Assembly: GCA_000697055.1 (NCBI GenBank)
Contig: JNDT01000944.1
Location: 1-64,000 of the forward strand
DNA from: Saksenaea vasiformis B4078
Lineage: Eukaryota > Mucoromycota > Mucoromycetes > Mucorales > Saksenaeaceae
Length of the DNA stretch: 64,000 nt
Direction of reading: 5' to 3'
Positions 1 to 14,176 of this stretch are shown here, one piece after another. Within the stretch, counting starts at the first letter, position 1. Each line of letters opens with the position of its first letter. The notes under the pieces are model-generated. The model was not told where the DNA came from. It was given only the letters and a program-made list of their open reading frames with translations, and did no database searches. Position numbers and translations under genes: made by a program.

Positions 1-3000
1 TCCACAAAAAAAATTTTTTTTTTTTTTTTTTTTTTTGCTGAGCTGTTCAGTTACACTCATTGGATCACATTTCTTCCAAAATTGGACTCCGCCAACGTTA
101 CTGATCCATCCGGCTACATGCGTCCCAGTCATTAGATTCAACACAAAGTTTGTAGCACAATCCATGCTGCTTTCTTTGATGTTGATACCATTTTACGTTC
201 TTGTTGATCTTTGAGATTGTGCAAACGAATACATGAGTTGCTATATCAGAATTGCGTGTGGTAATTGGAGTTACTCCATATTCAGGGACACGTGTAGAAA
301 TGTTGATGTGGCTTTCTCAAACTCACAACACGGTCGTACACAGTTTGTCGCAGTACAAGATAAGCCCTTAAATTTTGTGATCAGAAAGTGTCTATCGGCT
401 GTTCAGGTCTGTAATCTTCAGAAGAAAAAGACAATCATGGTATGAAGTACAGATGAGAGCCGTAAACATTTTTGATTCGCGCCGATTATCATTAGTTTCA
501 GATACCTTCCTCCATTCACAGCTTCTTAAACTGAAACTAACCCTATGAAAAGTTTTCCTGTAGTATAGCAAGTACTAGGGTAATATAGCTGACCCAGAAT
601 ATCGAGTTGCTCCTGTTTCATGTGCCCAGGAACAGTAAGTGATTGGAGTAACTTTTTCCTCCGTCCAAAGGGTCGCTTGAAGGGTCTAAAACTTTTCTTA
701 CAAATGGCTTTATTAGCATTCGCTTTGACAGACGTCACTCTTCTCCATGTCATGCTAGTGTTAAACATCCGTTCATATGCGACAGGTCTTATTTCCTCCT
801 GGTTATAAAGTCGCTGGACGAGCACATGTATTGTCTGCTACTAATTGATTTCCTCAACCTCCAGAATATTTTCTCGCGGGCACGTATTCCAACATAAACA
901 AATATGCCATAGCTTCTATTAAAGTGTCCCAAAATAGCCTCCTCGTGTGAGACACAGTAAAAAACTGTAATTTCTCACAGGTTACGTCGGCTATTTTTCA
1001 ATGATAACATCTCCACAATGAGATCTTTACACTAGATAGATTCCCGGCATGCAGTTCAAGCATCCAGGAAGCGGTGTTGCTTTAACAATGTAACATATTC
1101 AAAAAAAAAAAAACCCCAATGAGAAGATGTTATATTTTGAAGGCAACATGCCATTCAATTCTTTCTTCCATGGGAATTGCAGTTGTCCTCCGTCTATCTC
1201 GATACCTTGATAACGCTCTAAGACTGAAATGGCAGGTGACGAGATTAACGAGTAAATCATTGTGGCGCTGTGCATTACAAGAAATGCTTTTTGGCCACAC
1301 CTACAGATTTTGAAAACACTAATGTATATTGGCATAGTGCAACTAGCCACACCTGTAAATCGATGTAATTTTCGAGAAGCCAGACTAAGCACATGCTGAC
1401 GTTCAATAATTCCTTACTGCTTTACGCCATGGCAAGCTGTTAAAAACACGGATTAAGCGAACGCGCGTTGAGAGACTCTCATGAGCATCCCTGTCCATCG
1501 GCATCGAAACTTTCAAAAAGTACAGATTGTGTGAGAGCTCTATGGTAAGGATGGCCACTCGTCATCAACAAAAGATCGCATGATAGTCGGTCACAGAAAA
1601 GCGAAGGACAGGACAGCCATGCATACAGCGGAAGAAGGACGAGCACAGCCGGTCGATCGGGATACCATACTCCATGCGGGTTATATTGATGCACGAATGT
1701 CGGTCCGTTTCATCTCGGAAATCAGTATACGAAGGATGCTGCTGACGTGATAGTTCATAGGACCAGTGATTGTTGCACATTAGATAAACGTGGCGGATGA
1801 ACAAACAATCCGGTGTTGTGCGATTGTTAGTATTCAAAAAGAGGAAGACAGTCGGCCTTATCAGCTGGGAAAATGCCTATATCCAGATATCAAGAAGTTT
1901 TCGCGTTACAGATGCTTCATCTGCTGACCGCAGCACATGGATCAAGAAAAAAAGTTTTGCCAAAAGAGACCGGTCACCAACAGGGTTTGCAACACCAATG
2001 AAACAAAGCTGTAGTTACACATTTTCGCTTGCTATGTAGCTTAGCCTTAGAGTACGTCCTAATATACGTACAGTCAAATGGACAGTTTCCCTTGCAAGTG
2101 CATGGACTACTGACTGATGTGAGACGTAAGGTTGCTTAGTAAAAGAAGCGTACGCGGTCTATCTGTGCCATGACGGGCTTCATGCGAGTTGTTAGGTGAC
2201 AGTAAACAATCCTCGCATGTGCGTTCGTAGCAAATGATGGTGGTCTTCAAACATTTTTCTCCAATCGTGAAATAGCCTGTGAGAAAAATTAAATTTAGGC
2301 GGCTTCAGACCAGTACATCTATGCGCTTTTGCAAATCTATGGATTACAAAGGGGTATAATCGCAACAGAGGTGTGCGTTCGTTTTCGGCCTTGAACAAGT
2401 TTGCATCTATTTTGCATAAAGTTCCCATGCATTCCATGTACCTATGACGGCTCTTATAGTGCAGATTTGGAGACATATGCGGAGAGAAATACCTAAAGAG
2501 AATTACTGCAGCATCGATGAATATGGGTTATCATTTCTATCGTGGGCGGGTACCGGGTCTGAAGGGATTGGTAATATGGCTCATAGCTTTCAGAAATGTT
2601 GTCGCTATTGGAATCAGAAGATCCTCTTGGATGCGTTCAGTCTATATCTCCCATAACGAAACCATCACGTACAAAAAAAAAAAAAAGAGAAATTGCGCTT
2701 TTCGTTTCTAGAGCAGCGGTTTGTCGTGCATTGTATTAACTGATTTTGCCACAGTAGTTTGGCTTGCTCAATTAATACGCGACAAGTCCTCGATCGACCA
2801 AGACCTCATCCGCAGCGGCGTATATCCTCTATCTTTGATGGGAGCTGCTAGGCAGAGTTTCTGGGTTGCTAGGATAGCCTCAAATATCATGACGGCTAGA
2901 GGTTTAACGAAGACTGGCGGTTGCTTCTTTTACTGAAGAGTATCAAGTTTTCTGGGCCTTGGAAGAAGGCAGAACTGCTTTGGCTGTCAATGACGGGAAG

Positions 3001-3927
3001 CTGGCAGTTTTTATACTTACGAACACCGTTGTTTCCAGCATGTTATCGTGTGTCGAGCTTACGTTGGTGGTCTCCTCTATCACTGATTCAAAATTAATCC
3101 AGTTAGCGTTGCAAATGCGAGTCGGATTCGTTGGTGTCACCTTGGTGTACAGCCAAGAACAAACCAAAATAGTTAGACTTTGTTTAGACAATGCTCCCAG
3201 GCTAAGTTAGTTTTAGACAAACTTCGTTAACGTCCGTGCAAGTGTTACAAAACGATTTTTATTCCACCTCGAGTGATTATCCTTCCTGACTCTTGGTCTG
3301 CGGGAAAAGAGTGAAAAGCTGGATTAAAAATATCTTGGCGAGGCTCAGCATGGACAGCATAATCCGAAACATATTTTTTTTTCTTTTTTAGCCCAAGTGT
3401 TACAGCTGTCAGAAAAGACAAAAAAAAAAAGGCATCACCCGATGGCGACTGTCTGTCATCTCAAACACTAGTGTTTGTATTCCTGTCTTTTTCACGCACT
3501 TGCAGTGGATAAATATAACCGAAGAAGAGTGAATCTAGAGAAACAGAACCCTAATTTAGTCAAGCTTACCCCACATTGTTTATGCGATCAGTGACAGACG
3601 TGCATTAGCTTTCCTCTTCTCTTTTAATTGCAGTAAGAAAGGGTGTCAGACATGAACCATGGTTGCGTCGGAGAGTAGCGGTGTCAGTTTTCCTAACCCT
3701 GTAGATCACCATAGTTACCGGCGGTATTAAGTAACTTAATAGATTAATTTCTTTATTTACGAAGTGTGTGAAAAAAAAAGAATATATGCATGAATTTGTT
3801 GAGATAACGGGTATATTACAGTCCAACAGAAGCTTGTTGGTACAAAGTATTTTTTTCGGGTGTGGGAAGAAGGAATTTGTCAAAGAAGGGATTCGGTGGT
3901 ACAAGGGCGTCGGTTCGCGTTTTGAGT
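1..3927. other. gene-poor spacer, nothing recognised
   Basis: No exon chain or protein family could be recognised on either strand. There is a long T run near 13-36 and shorter A/T runs near 1100, 2671, 3367 and 3420. A minus-strand open frame of 99 codons (526-825) and an 83-codon plus frame near 2959-3210 are open but resemble no family I know; they could be chance frames or decayed transposon pieces. Confidence 0.5.
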
Positions 3928-4622
3928 TTATGATGAAGCTAATTCGGCAAGGTGGAAATAACGGGATTGACACCGACGCAGACCTTTGCACGGCATATTT
4001 TGTTGTAGCATGGTAGATAAAAGGGAGGCTTGTGGTCTTGGCATAATGATATTTTTCTGCGTTTCAAAGCATAAACTGTCTTCATCATTGTCGGACTCTT
4101 CTTCTTCCAGGGATGATTCGGAAGAAGATACAGTGATACTGTTTGTGCCCCAGTTGTCATCGTCATCGTCGAAGTAGGAATCATCATCTGATTCGCTATC
4201 AGACTGATCGATGTAAAACTTGGAGCGTTTTTCCGTAGGTTTTTCGTAATTCTTCTTATCATTGCTGAGAGGAGGAGCGTACAGAGTTGGGAGAGAACGG
4301 GTGCGATTCAGAGTGAGCGACTTTGGAACGGTGATATCTTCGGCTGTGTTTGGAGTGGTCCGTTTCATCATAATCGCTTGACGGTACCACATCCTCCAAG
4401 ACAGATTCTCGAGGCGACAGCCATCTTTCAAGTTGCGTTTGCACTTCGTCAAAGCTATTATAAATAAAGAATCAGGTATTTAGCTAGTTGATCGAATGAA
4501 ATGATCTGTGCACGACAAGTACCTGCCCACAGCGACGATAGCTCGTCGAGATTCGACCACGAAAACTGGTGCATATAATGCGGACCGAGCAATAGTAACT
4601 GCGAATCTGCGTATGACTCCAT
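3928..4622 (-). CDS. DUF1752 / AreA-type nitrogen-regulator-like protein
   Basis: Two exons are inferred (4622-4523 and 4454-3928), giving about 208 residues. Joining them rebuilds the fungal DUF1752 (GATA_AreA) signature: a leucine/tryptophan stretch LSSLWAALTKCK, then RLENLSWRMWYR. This motif is found at the N-terminus of AreA-type and other nutrient-signalling regulators. The middle is a highly acidic serine/aspartate tract. Near the C-terminus is RPQASLLSTMLQQ, which resembles the second conserved motif of the family. No GATA zinc finger follows, so this is probably a stand-alone regulator or adaptor rather than a DNA-binding factor. The start gives MESYADSQ and lies just upstream of the conserved motif. 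The family call is firm; the molecular role is inference. Confidence 0.72.
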
Positions 4623-7506
4623 GACAAACGAGAAAGAAGAGCGATCCACTCGTCCCTTACCCCACTTTTGTATTCCCAAAAAAAAAAACATTTCACATCC
4701 CGACACTAAGATTGGGGGAAATAGCCCCAAAAGCTCGCGACCAACATTTTGCCGTGTAAACAAATCCTGTTTACTCGCCTCCAACATAAAAAGGCGTTGT
4801 CTTTTACCGTGACCCTTGACCGGAAATATACGCTATCGCTGGCTTTCTGCTATTTTATCGTTCAACGTACTGACTTCCCCGAAGACGTACAAGAAGCGAG
4901 ATAAAATAGCTGTCAACAAGCCAATGGATTCCGATGACCAAAGTTATGCTGATCAAGTCACTTCCGTTGATATAGAATATCTTCGTCCGATATGCAGCAT
5001 GATAGCGACACCAGTAGTCGATGATACTAAACGTGATATGGACCATACTCGATGACAGATAGTGTCTTCGTGTTTCCACACATAGGACACGGATCACAAT
5101 CGCCACAAAAGCCCCAGAAAAAAAACCACCCTGCGGGGATAGCAAATCTTTGCTCACTTAGGCTAATCGATTATCCTGCTATGGCAGTCCAGCGTTCGTA
5201 GACACAGAGATGATGTTGTCACACATTGGCGTTGGATCTTTGCCTTTGATCAGATGAATTCTCAACCGCTACATATTCTTCCAAAGCGTTCGTCTTACTA
5301 GAGTGCCTGAAACAGAAAATTAGGTTCTTAGGAAAGTCGAAACAAACAAAATGACGCGAAAGCGGATAGGTCCTTATTCCTTTCTGTTGTTAGACAGAGT
5401 AGCACATCAACCAATTTTGCTATTTCTACTCGATGAGCAAATAAGATCATCGGTTACTTACAACGTGCGCTTTGCTGTGAGCCCCAGTGTGTGGGACAGT
5501 ATATGATAACCATAACAATGTGATCAAACCTGTGTACGTAATATGACAAAAAAATCACCAAGGTTTGGGTTGTCAACGATGGGGTTCTATAAAATACTCT
5601 TGCGTAAAAAGGATGGTCATGGGTACATTTTTCAGCGTTGTGCAGTTGGGAAAGATGCCACAGTCAGTTTGTATATTGTTACGTAATTCTTGGCAATCAC
5701 ATTTCTCATCGTGTTATTCGTCCATCAGACACTGAGGAGTGACTCCCTTGGACTGATCATGGCATGGATGAATGAAAATCTAGGTCGAGGTAATCACAAC
5801 GCAAGACAAAATGATTTGGTGGCGTATCTTTTCCTATCTTGGCTTGGCTTCGTGATCGTTGCTATGCAAGAAAAATCTAGTCATCGTCCGAAAATACAGT
5901 CTGCTGTCATAGTGCTTCGAGTACAGATATTCTGTTGATGATGGAATGGTTAGTCAGAAAGGATCAATCGACGTCACCATAGAAAACGGCAGGATAAACA
6001 TCCAGCAGGGATGCTTTCAAAGGATGTGCCAATCAAAGTCTCAAAAACACCCAAACAGAACTAGGCGAAGGTACCTGTCTGCAGGAAATTATCAGGACGG
6101 GTAGTATGTGGCGGAATAGGTTGGGGGAGGGTACTGATCCATATGTCCAAAGATGAACTGATGTCTATTCAGAATCGAAGGGACGGATAATGACAGATTA
6201 TCGATGTCGATGCATTCCTGCTACAACTTGATGATGCCATTTGCTGTAATGTTACGTATTAGGCCCATATGTCAAAGAGGGTTGCAAAGATGTCAATCCA
6301 GATCGTAAATGATATGTTTATTCAATAGCGGAGAAGAAAAAATTAACATAGCCAAAGCCAGTCGGCATTGGGCCCCGACATATCGTGCATAGAACTGGAA
6401 GAAACCAGTAAGGTCAAGGGTGATGCAGATATAGGCAAGGGAATAAAAAAAATGTAGCTGCACGAATGATTTTGTCTAATAATCCTTCACATAGTCATTA
6501 CGAGAATGACTGTTAGACACACTAAAGGAGGGGTAGGACATCATAACAAAGTTCAAACGGTAATGTGACACGAGACAACAAACGAAGACCTGATCGGATA
6601 AGAAATAACCAAAAAAAAATAATACCCACAATAATGTGAAACCACGAACATATGTCAAGTCTTCTTCCCCTTCCTCTTCCATAGTAAGAGAAGGGAAAAA
6701 AAGGAGGGAGAAGTGATGTTTTAAATGATAATCGGGTCACAAGGTTCTACGGAAAGGATTTGCTATTCTGGGTTCTAACAGGATTTGGATCTACGTTACA
6801 GTTCGCAGGAAAGGGCGTAAAATGTGTGTATATTAACATTCAAACATTTTAACGGTATTTCCATTTTGTGTGATAGAATACAAGGACAAAAAGGACGCAT
6901 TGGCCTACTGTTGATCGACAGAACTAATTTGTCATGTTTCCATAATCAATCCCTTGGAAAAAAAGATGGGGAGGCAAGGAGAGCCGTGGGTACATGCAGT
7001 TAATAGGTTGAGGGTCCAGTTAGTGAAATTTAAACATGAGCATAGAATAATATTATTGCAAGTTGGTTGTTTATTTTATATTTGATCGATGCATGCGAAA
7101 GTATTAGTTTTGACTAACAGGTAGAATAAGAGTAAGACCTTGTTGAAGCACTCCCCGTAGCACTATGAATTTTTAAGTCATTTTCGTGACACTCTTGTTA
7201 GTACAAAGTTCGGAACATCCGATACAATGTAATTGCTTCATCTTATTAGTTTCAAGAACCGAAATGCAGTGCAAGATTTGACTTAGCTGCAAGTAATGTA
7301 AACAACAACAAACTATCACATGTGTAGAAAAGGCGTTGGGTTAGATTGTTCACATGAGATAGTAAATTGAGGGAATAGTTTGATCGGCTCGGAATAGGAT
7401 GTGTGTTATGTGAACAAGTCATTCGGTAACCCAGAAGGGAACCAGCCCTATTATGGCGGACCAACAACGTGTTTCCCTATCAACAATTGTGCCACAGTTA
7501 TACTTC

Positions 7507-7533
7507 GGAGAGAGAGACAGAGACAGAGAGAGG
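7507..7533 (+). repeat. GA-rich microsatellite
   Basis: An imperfect (GA)n/(GACA)n tract lies about 290 bases upstream of the spectraplakin-like start codon. It may be a promoter GAGA-type element or simply a simple repeat. Confidence 0.8.
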
Positions 7534-7555
7534 TAATGCACTTTATGTTTGCGAG

Positions 7556-7795
7556 TCAAATATTTTTTGTTTTTTCTTTTTCTTTCTTGTAACCGCTTGC
7601 CCACTCAAACCCCTTACTTTCCCACTTTTCCTCCTCTGCAACGTCCAATAAGAAACTGTTTTTCCCCCTTCGACTTACTCTCTCTCTTCCTTTCTTTTTT
7701 TTTTCACTCTTTGCTTTTTTTTTCTTGTCTCATATATCCTCTCAGTGTGTACATATTATATACCTTTTTTTTTTTTCCTTTTTCTTCTTTTTGCT
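7556..7795 (+). promoter_or_regulatory. pyrimidine-rich 5' leader/promoter tract
   Basis: This stretch of about 240 bases is strongly T/C-rich on the plus strand (many CTCTCTT, TTTCTTTT and T9-T12 runs) and ends 28 bases before the spectraplakin-like ATG. Such CT blocks are common just upstream of start sites of well-expressed fungal genes. That it marks the transcription start is inference. Confidence 0.45.
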
Positions 7796-7822
7796 CTCTG
7801 CGAGTGATTCCATAGCAACCGA

Positions 7823-10800
7823 ATGTCCGCGAACTTTGACGTTGAAACATTATCAAACGAACCCAATGCCAAATTGCATACACTTGACCATGCACCATCC
7901 CCACTCGGTCGACCATTTATTGACCCACCTTCAACGCCACCTCCCTACAAAGTAGCTCCAGAATGTCGTAATCTACGAGAAAGGATGCTCCTGAACTGGG
8001 TGAATTACTTTACCTTACAACCGATAGCAACATTAGACCAACTAGCGGACGGAAAAGCATTACTAGATTTGGTTGCCACCCTGTCTGGTTCAGAACCTCC
8101 ACTGGCTGATGAGGAAAATCACATGCAAAATATCAACACAGTGGCGAACATGCTACAACGTTGGATAGGTCACGAATTACCCTTGTGCCTCGACCTACTT
8201 TACCATAGTCAAGACCAAATGATGACTCTTTTATGTTTTATCCTGACACAATACCAAGCACGTATCATCTGTACTCTGCAAGAAGACTCATTCGCATTTA
8301 CCAGTCCAAATGTATGTACCTTCTGACACATATAAAAAGTTTAAAGAACAAAGAATCATTTACGAAAGAATAAGAAAAAAGAAGAAGTACAAAAAAAAAC
8401 ACAAAACAAAAAAAGAATAGCAACTTACACTTTATAGATTCACTCCATTAGCATACCCAAAAACACAGCAGCAAAGCCATCAGATATCCAACAAGTGTTA
8501 CTGTCATGGACTCAAGAAATCTTGGTTGATTACATCGATGCATCTCTTCTACCTCCGATTCACGACTGCGCAGGTGCTTGGCAAGATGGATTGTACCTTC
8601 TCGCTCTTTTACATTGCTATGACCCCATGCTTGTTCCTGACTTTGATGTCTTTTTGTACGAAAAGCAACAAAGTCAATGGCAACGGACGCTTTCCGTAGC
8701 ATTCCAGCTTGCGTACAAACGATTTAACGTGCCGATGCTATTGGAGCCGGATGTTCTAGCCGAAGCACATGCCGTCGATGAAGAATCTATCTTGGCATAC
8801 CTGACTGAATTCCTTAGAGCTGTTCATCCTATTAACCCTTTCGAAGAAACGATTAGAGAACAAAGACAAAGAGATATTGAACGCTGGAAACAAGCCCGTA
8901 TGTCGCCTGGCCCACCTGCGACACCGTCCCTCAGTAGCACGGGATCCGATGGTGAAACCCCGAACACATCAACGATGCGAACTTCAACTTACACCCTACA
9001 ACAATTACGCATTACAAAGACAACCACAATGAAGTCTGCTGATGGAACGCAAGAAGAGATCCCCGAAGACTTGGAAGAATTTGAGTCTCGCACATCAACC
9101 GTGCTGGAAAAAATCAATGCTCTCCATAATCGGTTAGATCTCATCGTTCCCACGCGGTCGGCCAATTACGGCGCGGTACCCACCTCGGCGACTTCCGAGA
9201 TCCCTCCCGAGCTTGTATCGGACGACGGGGAAGCATCCACTCGCTCCACCGACGGGGATCAGACACACATGTTACATCCTCTCCGTGCAGCGGAAGAAGA
9301 CCTAAGGGTTTACGTCAATAATTTCCAAGCGTTACAATCTGCGATGCAAATTCTCACGACGGAAGATCTGGTGAGCCTCCAGGAGTACATACAGCAACTT
9401 GCTCCAGAGTGGCGTAATCACGCTACAGTGTCATCGCGCGTGACACAAATCGAACAGGCTCATGCTACCTTGGTGAGCGCTATGGAAAAAGGGGATACAC
9501 AGCTCGATATGTTCCGTCACGGATTTGCATTTGCTCAAGACTGTGCCTCTATACGAAACGAATTGGAGTTGATCCAAACAAACATCGTCAAGTCGACACC
9601 AACAGACACAGACATCCAAGACTTGGAAAGACGTGTGGAAAAGACGGCAGAACACATAGGAAGCGTTAAAGAAAAATTTAGCGACCTGTTGCAACCAGAT
9701 GAGAACGCAGAGCAACCTAAAGATGAGGCCTATAGTGCTCGATTAAATAAGCTAGTGCAAAAGAACGATCTTGTTCGTTCTTGGGTGGAAGAAGTGCGCA
9801 TTTGGTTTGCCGAAGCCGAACGTATCCGGCAATGGATTGAAAAACGCATCGGGCGGTTAGAGGCAACAACCGTTCCTGAAGCACTGAACTGTCCGGAGTC
9901 ACCGGCAACGCGGGAAGACGTAGACAGACTCAACGCAGATCACGAGGCCCTCACAAAAGAAATCGAGACCTTTGGCAAAGAGGACATGGCAAGACTCCGG
10001 TCACATGTGAAAGCTCTGACAGGGGCAGACCGTGTGGACAAGGATCTCAGTCCTGCCGACACGACGACGATTGAAATCACTCTGACGACGCTCATGACGC
10101 TGGACAACTTGATGCACTCATTACGGCGTAAAAGTTATGACTTGCAAGTGCTCACTGGTCGTGTCGCATGGGAAGAAGAGTGGAAAAAGAGCATGGCCTG
10201 GATCTACGCGACAGACGAGGAAGTGGAAGCATTTCTTCATACAACGGCTCGTTGGCAAGCAGAAGAGGACGACGGCGACGAAGGCAACAAAGAAGCCAAG
10301 GAAAAGCTTCAGGAATTGGTGATTCAGAAGCTGTTGATGCTGGAACACAAAGTAGCGGATTTTGATAAAGACCAGTATACAATCACCGTTGATTTGTTTC
10401 AAGACTTGGACAACACAGCCAACGTAGAATTGCCAGAATCGTTAGAATCGCGCCAAAACGAATGTGAACAACTGTTTGAAGATCTCCTGAATCGTATTGC
10501 CTTTGCACGTCAGGTGGTTCAACAACGGCTGAGCATGATGGACTTTTTGAGCAAAACAGATACGCTCAAAGTAGAAGGAAGGCGTTTGTTGGTCGATTTG
10601 GAGACAGCAATTCATGAAGTAGGACCGGAAGATAACGATCGTGACATGACTGTACGTGTGCAAGGAATGCATGAAAGAATGGTGCAGCTGGTGACTGCTA
10701 CTGCAGGCCAAATCCCATTCCCTGATACGTTAGCCGCCAAGGACAAACCAGAAAATGAGACGTCCAATGAAGCCATTCGTAAAGTCATTGGTGATAAGCG

Positions 10801-13800
10801 GATGGATCTTGTCCTGCTAGGCGAGGATCTTGATAAGCAGCTGGACACGTTGCGAAAAATTCTGCAGCTCCACCGACGTTCAAGACATTTGGTGGGAGAG
10901 GCTTCTCGCTTGAGCGAATGGGTTGATGATCGTTCTCGCACGGTGCGAAAAGCAAGAGTGGATGTCAGCGTGGAAGCAAACACATTAACCATCGACGATC
11001 TTATTCGCCTAGAGCGCGATCGGGAGAACCTGCTTCGAAAGTTGAAGAGCGGAAAGGAAGAGGAAGTGGTTGATTTAGTGACAAATATCCAACAGTTTTT
11101 GGACACAGCACAAAAACTAGATGGCGTTTCAATGAATACCTCTGATCTGAAGGATGCATCACAGGATCTGATGGAAAAGTTCGATAGATTGCGCGAGTCA
11201 TTGGAACAACATGGTCTTGATCTGCAGGCGTTACGTAAAAAGATGGAAGATGGAAACACATACTTTGAGAATGCAAAAGCACTGCGAACATTTATCAATG
11301 AGACACGCACATCGATGCCCGGCCTGAAACACACATGCGGGTTCATGACAGGCCAGTCTGAAGAGCAGGATCGACAACGCTACGAAACACTTCACAGCAC
11401 CCTCAGTCAGCTTGCTTCAGCCTACAAGGAACAAACAAAACATTTTGATGCGCTGTGCGCTCATGTCAACTTGATGACGGCAGATAATGTAGAAAATGTA
11501 GAAGAAGCCAGCCAGGTCCAGAGGGAACTTGAACAGGACTGGGAACGGCTGGGTCAGGAGATGAAGGATATGACCACATTTGCAGATGCTGTACAAGCAT
11601 GGTATGATCGACAACGACGGCTTAGTGTCGTTGAGAATGACGTTCTTTCCGGTCTCAACGAGGACATTGCACGCTTGGCACGGACGGGTTGGGACGACGC
11701 TGACCTGGAACAGATCGAATCGAGAGTGAAAAAGGCGTTCGATATGCTCAACGAGACAGGGAGAGAGCTTGCTCAGGCGGATACAAAAGAAGATCCTTTG
11801 CAGACAGCCAACTACTCGTGCGCTCGCGACCGTCATTCGATTCTGATGAACAAAGCGCAAAGTGCCTTTTCGAATTTGAACGCATTGAAGAAAAATGCCA
11901 ACAAGGCGCTTGCTTTCAGCGTTTACCTTGGTCGGGCCGATGTCCTTCTTGCTGATGTTGAAAGCCAGAAGGAAGTAGTGAAGCGAAGGATGGCGACGAC
12001 AGGCAATAGTGACTTTGTTGAAAAAGACATGAACGCTATTGGCCAACTGTTCCGTGAAACGCAAGCAGCTACCGCTGCGTCCGAGGGAGAAGCACAGAAG
12101 CTGCGTCAGAGGCTCAAGAGTCTCTGGGCGGAAGCGAAGCAACTGGAAAAGCAAGGCTACGACGATCGCGCTGTTGAGAAGCCTGCAGAGAGGATCGAAA
12201 AGGCACTTGAACAGCTGGCAAGTACTATCACACGAGAGAAGCGACAAGCTGCTTTCATGCGCAAGGCGCAACTCCACGCCAAGGGCGCAAACGATCTGCA
12301 TACGTGGATCAATCATTGTGGTAACGCCATTGCACAGTTGCCGACAGATGTCTGCATTGCGGATGAGGCTGAGCTGCGCGCAGAAGTGGAGGTGCTGGAA
12401 CATAGGCTGACGGAGATTCAGCCAACGATGCAAGCGTTTCAAGCGATGAAAGGACGTATCTTTTCGGGCAAGGACGGTGAGCCGCTTGATCTGAGTGAGA
12501 TCCATCTGGACCCCAGCCGAGTCAAGGACGCGATCAACACACGTGAGGAGAAGGTGCTCGCAGCGTGGTCGGATCTTTCGAAGCAGCTCGATCAGGTCAG
12601 ACAGTCGATAGAAACATCACGTCGCGGCGTCGAGATTGCACGCAAGGTCAAAGAAATTGTCATGCTTGTAGGCGATCTGAAGGATCGAGTGGGTGCTGTG
12701 CGCGTATGCAGTGCTTTAGCTCAAGATGATCCCGCCAAAGCAGATGGACGTGATCTCAAGTTCATTTTGACGTGCCCATTGACGATGCTGCCCACAGAAC
12801 GTGAAACAGCCATTGCCAAGGCCGAGTTAGGTATTCTGGAACGCGATATCGACCAACGTCTTCAGCCCACGATTGGTGAGCTCGATGTGATGTTGAAGAG
12901 CAACGTTGAGAATGAAGAAATCTTTTCTGGTCAGCGAGCCGAGATTGCTGAAGCCATGGGTAGTCTGACAGAACTGGTGAAGGCCAAGCGGGATGCGATT
13001 TCAGAAGCACAGAAAATGGAAGGATTTTTGATTGTGATGGAAGAGCTTGAGGTGCTCTTGTCAGCGCTGTCGGAGGTAATTGATCGAGCATCTCCCGAGT
13101 ATGCACGTATTGTAGATGGTGCTCCGAGTCGTGCCGATCTGCAGGCGATGTTGATTGATTTGGATACCCGATACCGATACTACGAACCAAAAATCAACGA
13201 ACTGATGGAAGAAGCGGAAGAAGTGTCCGACAGATTGAAGAGTGACAAACGTGTAGTGAAGTCTCTGGGAGATCTAAAGGAGAAATGGGCACAATTGAAG
13301 GCGCAGGCCGCCGCCAAGAAGGCTGATCTTCTCGCACGGATCGGTCCGCTTAGCGATCAGTTTGGTTCGTTTAACAGCAATCTGAATCTTCACGAACGGG
13401 GCCAGAAAGCGGCCAAACGGCAATCAGCACCTCCACTTGGCAGACCACCCAAACCACAACCAATGCAATCAACTCCTCGCTTGATGGGTAGTAGAACACC
13501 AACAACACCTGCTCGCCGTACAACAACGGGTCACGCATCACCTACTGCACGAAGAGTGGCTGTACGTAATCTAGTTGCGCAAAATCAACGTGCCAAAGCA
13601 AAGACACCCGAGGCCTACGTGCCTGATCCTAAGAACGATTTGGATGTTGCTCTTGGTCATATTGTCAATGATTCACCCTACAAAGTCAGTGTGAAGATGG
13701 TTCCTGGTGAAGTAGGCAAATACTGGTTTGGTGATGTCAATCCAAAATTGGCATACTGTCGTATTCTTCGAAGTCGAATGGTGATGGTGCGTGTTGGAGG

Positions 13801-14176
13801 TGGATGGGTCGAATTATCACAATTCTTGAGAGATCATGCATTGCTGGAAGGCGGCAACTTTGTACCACGTGCGGCAGAAGCACCCAGAGACGGGGCAGTC
13901 CAGGAGGCCTTTTTACGTACGGGACGGGTCAATGCGCATCCAAATGGAATGGTGACGATTAGGGGTGGCGGCGCGTCTCCGCCAGGACCCTTGAGAGAAT
14001 CGAGATCTACCCCCTACTATCGAGGCATGTCACCTACACCTTATGGTCATGGCGTTAAAGAAGGAAATAAGTTCCTGGTAACAGTGGATGGTGAAGGCAA
14101 CCGAGTTGAAGTGAAAATGACAAAAGCCAAAATGAGGGATACCAAATTTGTGACTCCACGTCGAACACACATGTAA
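7823..14176 (+). CDS. spectraplakin-like CH/coiled-coil/GAS2 cytoskeletal linker
   Basis: Two exons (7823-8311 and 8438-14176) give about 2,075 residues. The ATG lies right after the pyrimidine leader. The intron has GTATGT and TTATAG signals and keeps phase 0. Residues about 50-155 look like a divergent first calponin-homology domain (the stretch from LRERMLLNWVNYF onward). Residues about 178-298 are a second CH-like domain (WTQEILVDYID through DEESILAYLTEFLRAVHP). About 1,500 residues of charged helical, spectrin-repeat-like coiled coil follow. A basic Ser/Thr/Pro linker precedes a GAS2 (GAR) microtubule-binding domain at about 1894-1970 (KYWFGDVNPKLAYCRILRS and VRVGGGWVELSQFL). A Gly/Ser/Pro-rich tail ends the protein. 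This is the actin-plus-microtubule order of animal spectraplakins (MACF1/dystonin/Shot) without plakin repeats or EF hands. A cytoskeletal cross-linking role is inferred from domains. Confidence 0.88.

Larger units (their letters stand above)
4623..7822. other. spacer between divergent genes, no gene recognised
   Basis: About 3.2 kb separates the DUF1752 gene (-) from the spectraplakin-like gene (+). Several 60-100-codon open frames occur but none looks like a family or gives an exon chain. The right end has a GA microsatellite and a long pyrimidine tract that probably belong to the promoter/5' leader of the downstream gene. Confidence 0.5.

Noticed and set aside
526..825. 99-codon minus frame, possible transposase remnant
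   Set aside because: Composition is protein-like but no catalytic motif, terminal repeats or second copy was seen.
3605..3991. 128-codon minus frame downstream of the DUF1752 gene
   Set aside because: It overlaps the end of that gene in another frame and has no splice junction linking it to the conserved exons.
10612..12505. Long minus-strand open frames (244 and 362 codons) opposite the spectraplakin-like rod
   Set aside because: They are antisense to a strongly supported coding region with biased codon use; they lack domains and look like mirror artefacts.
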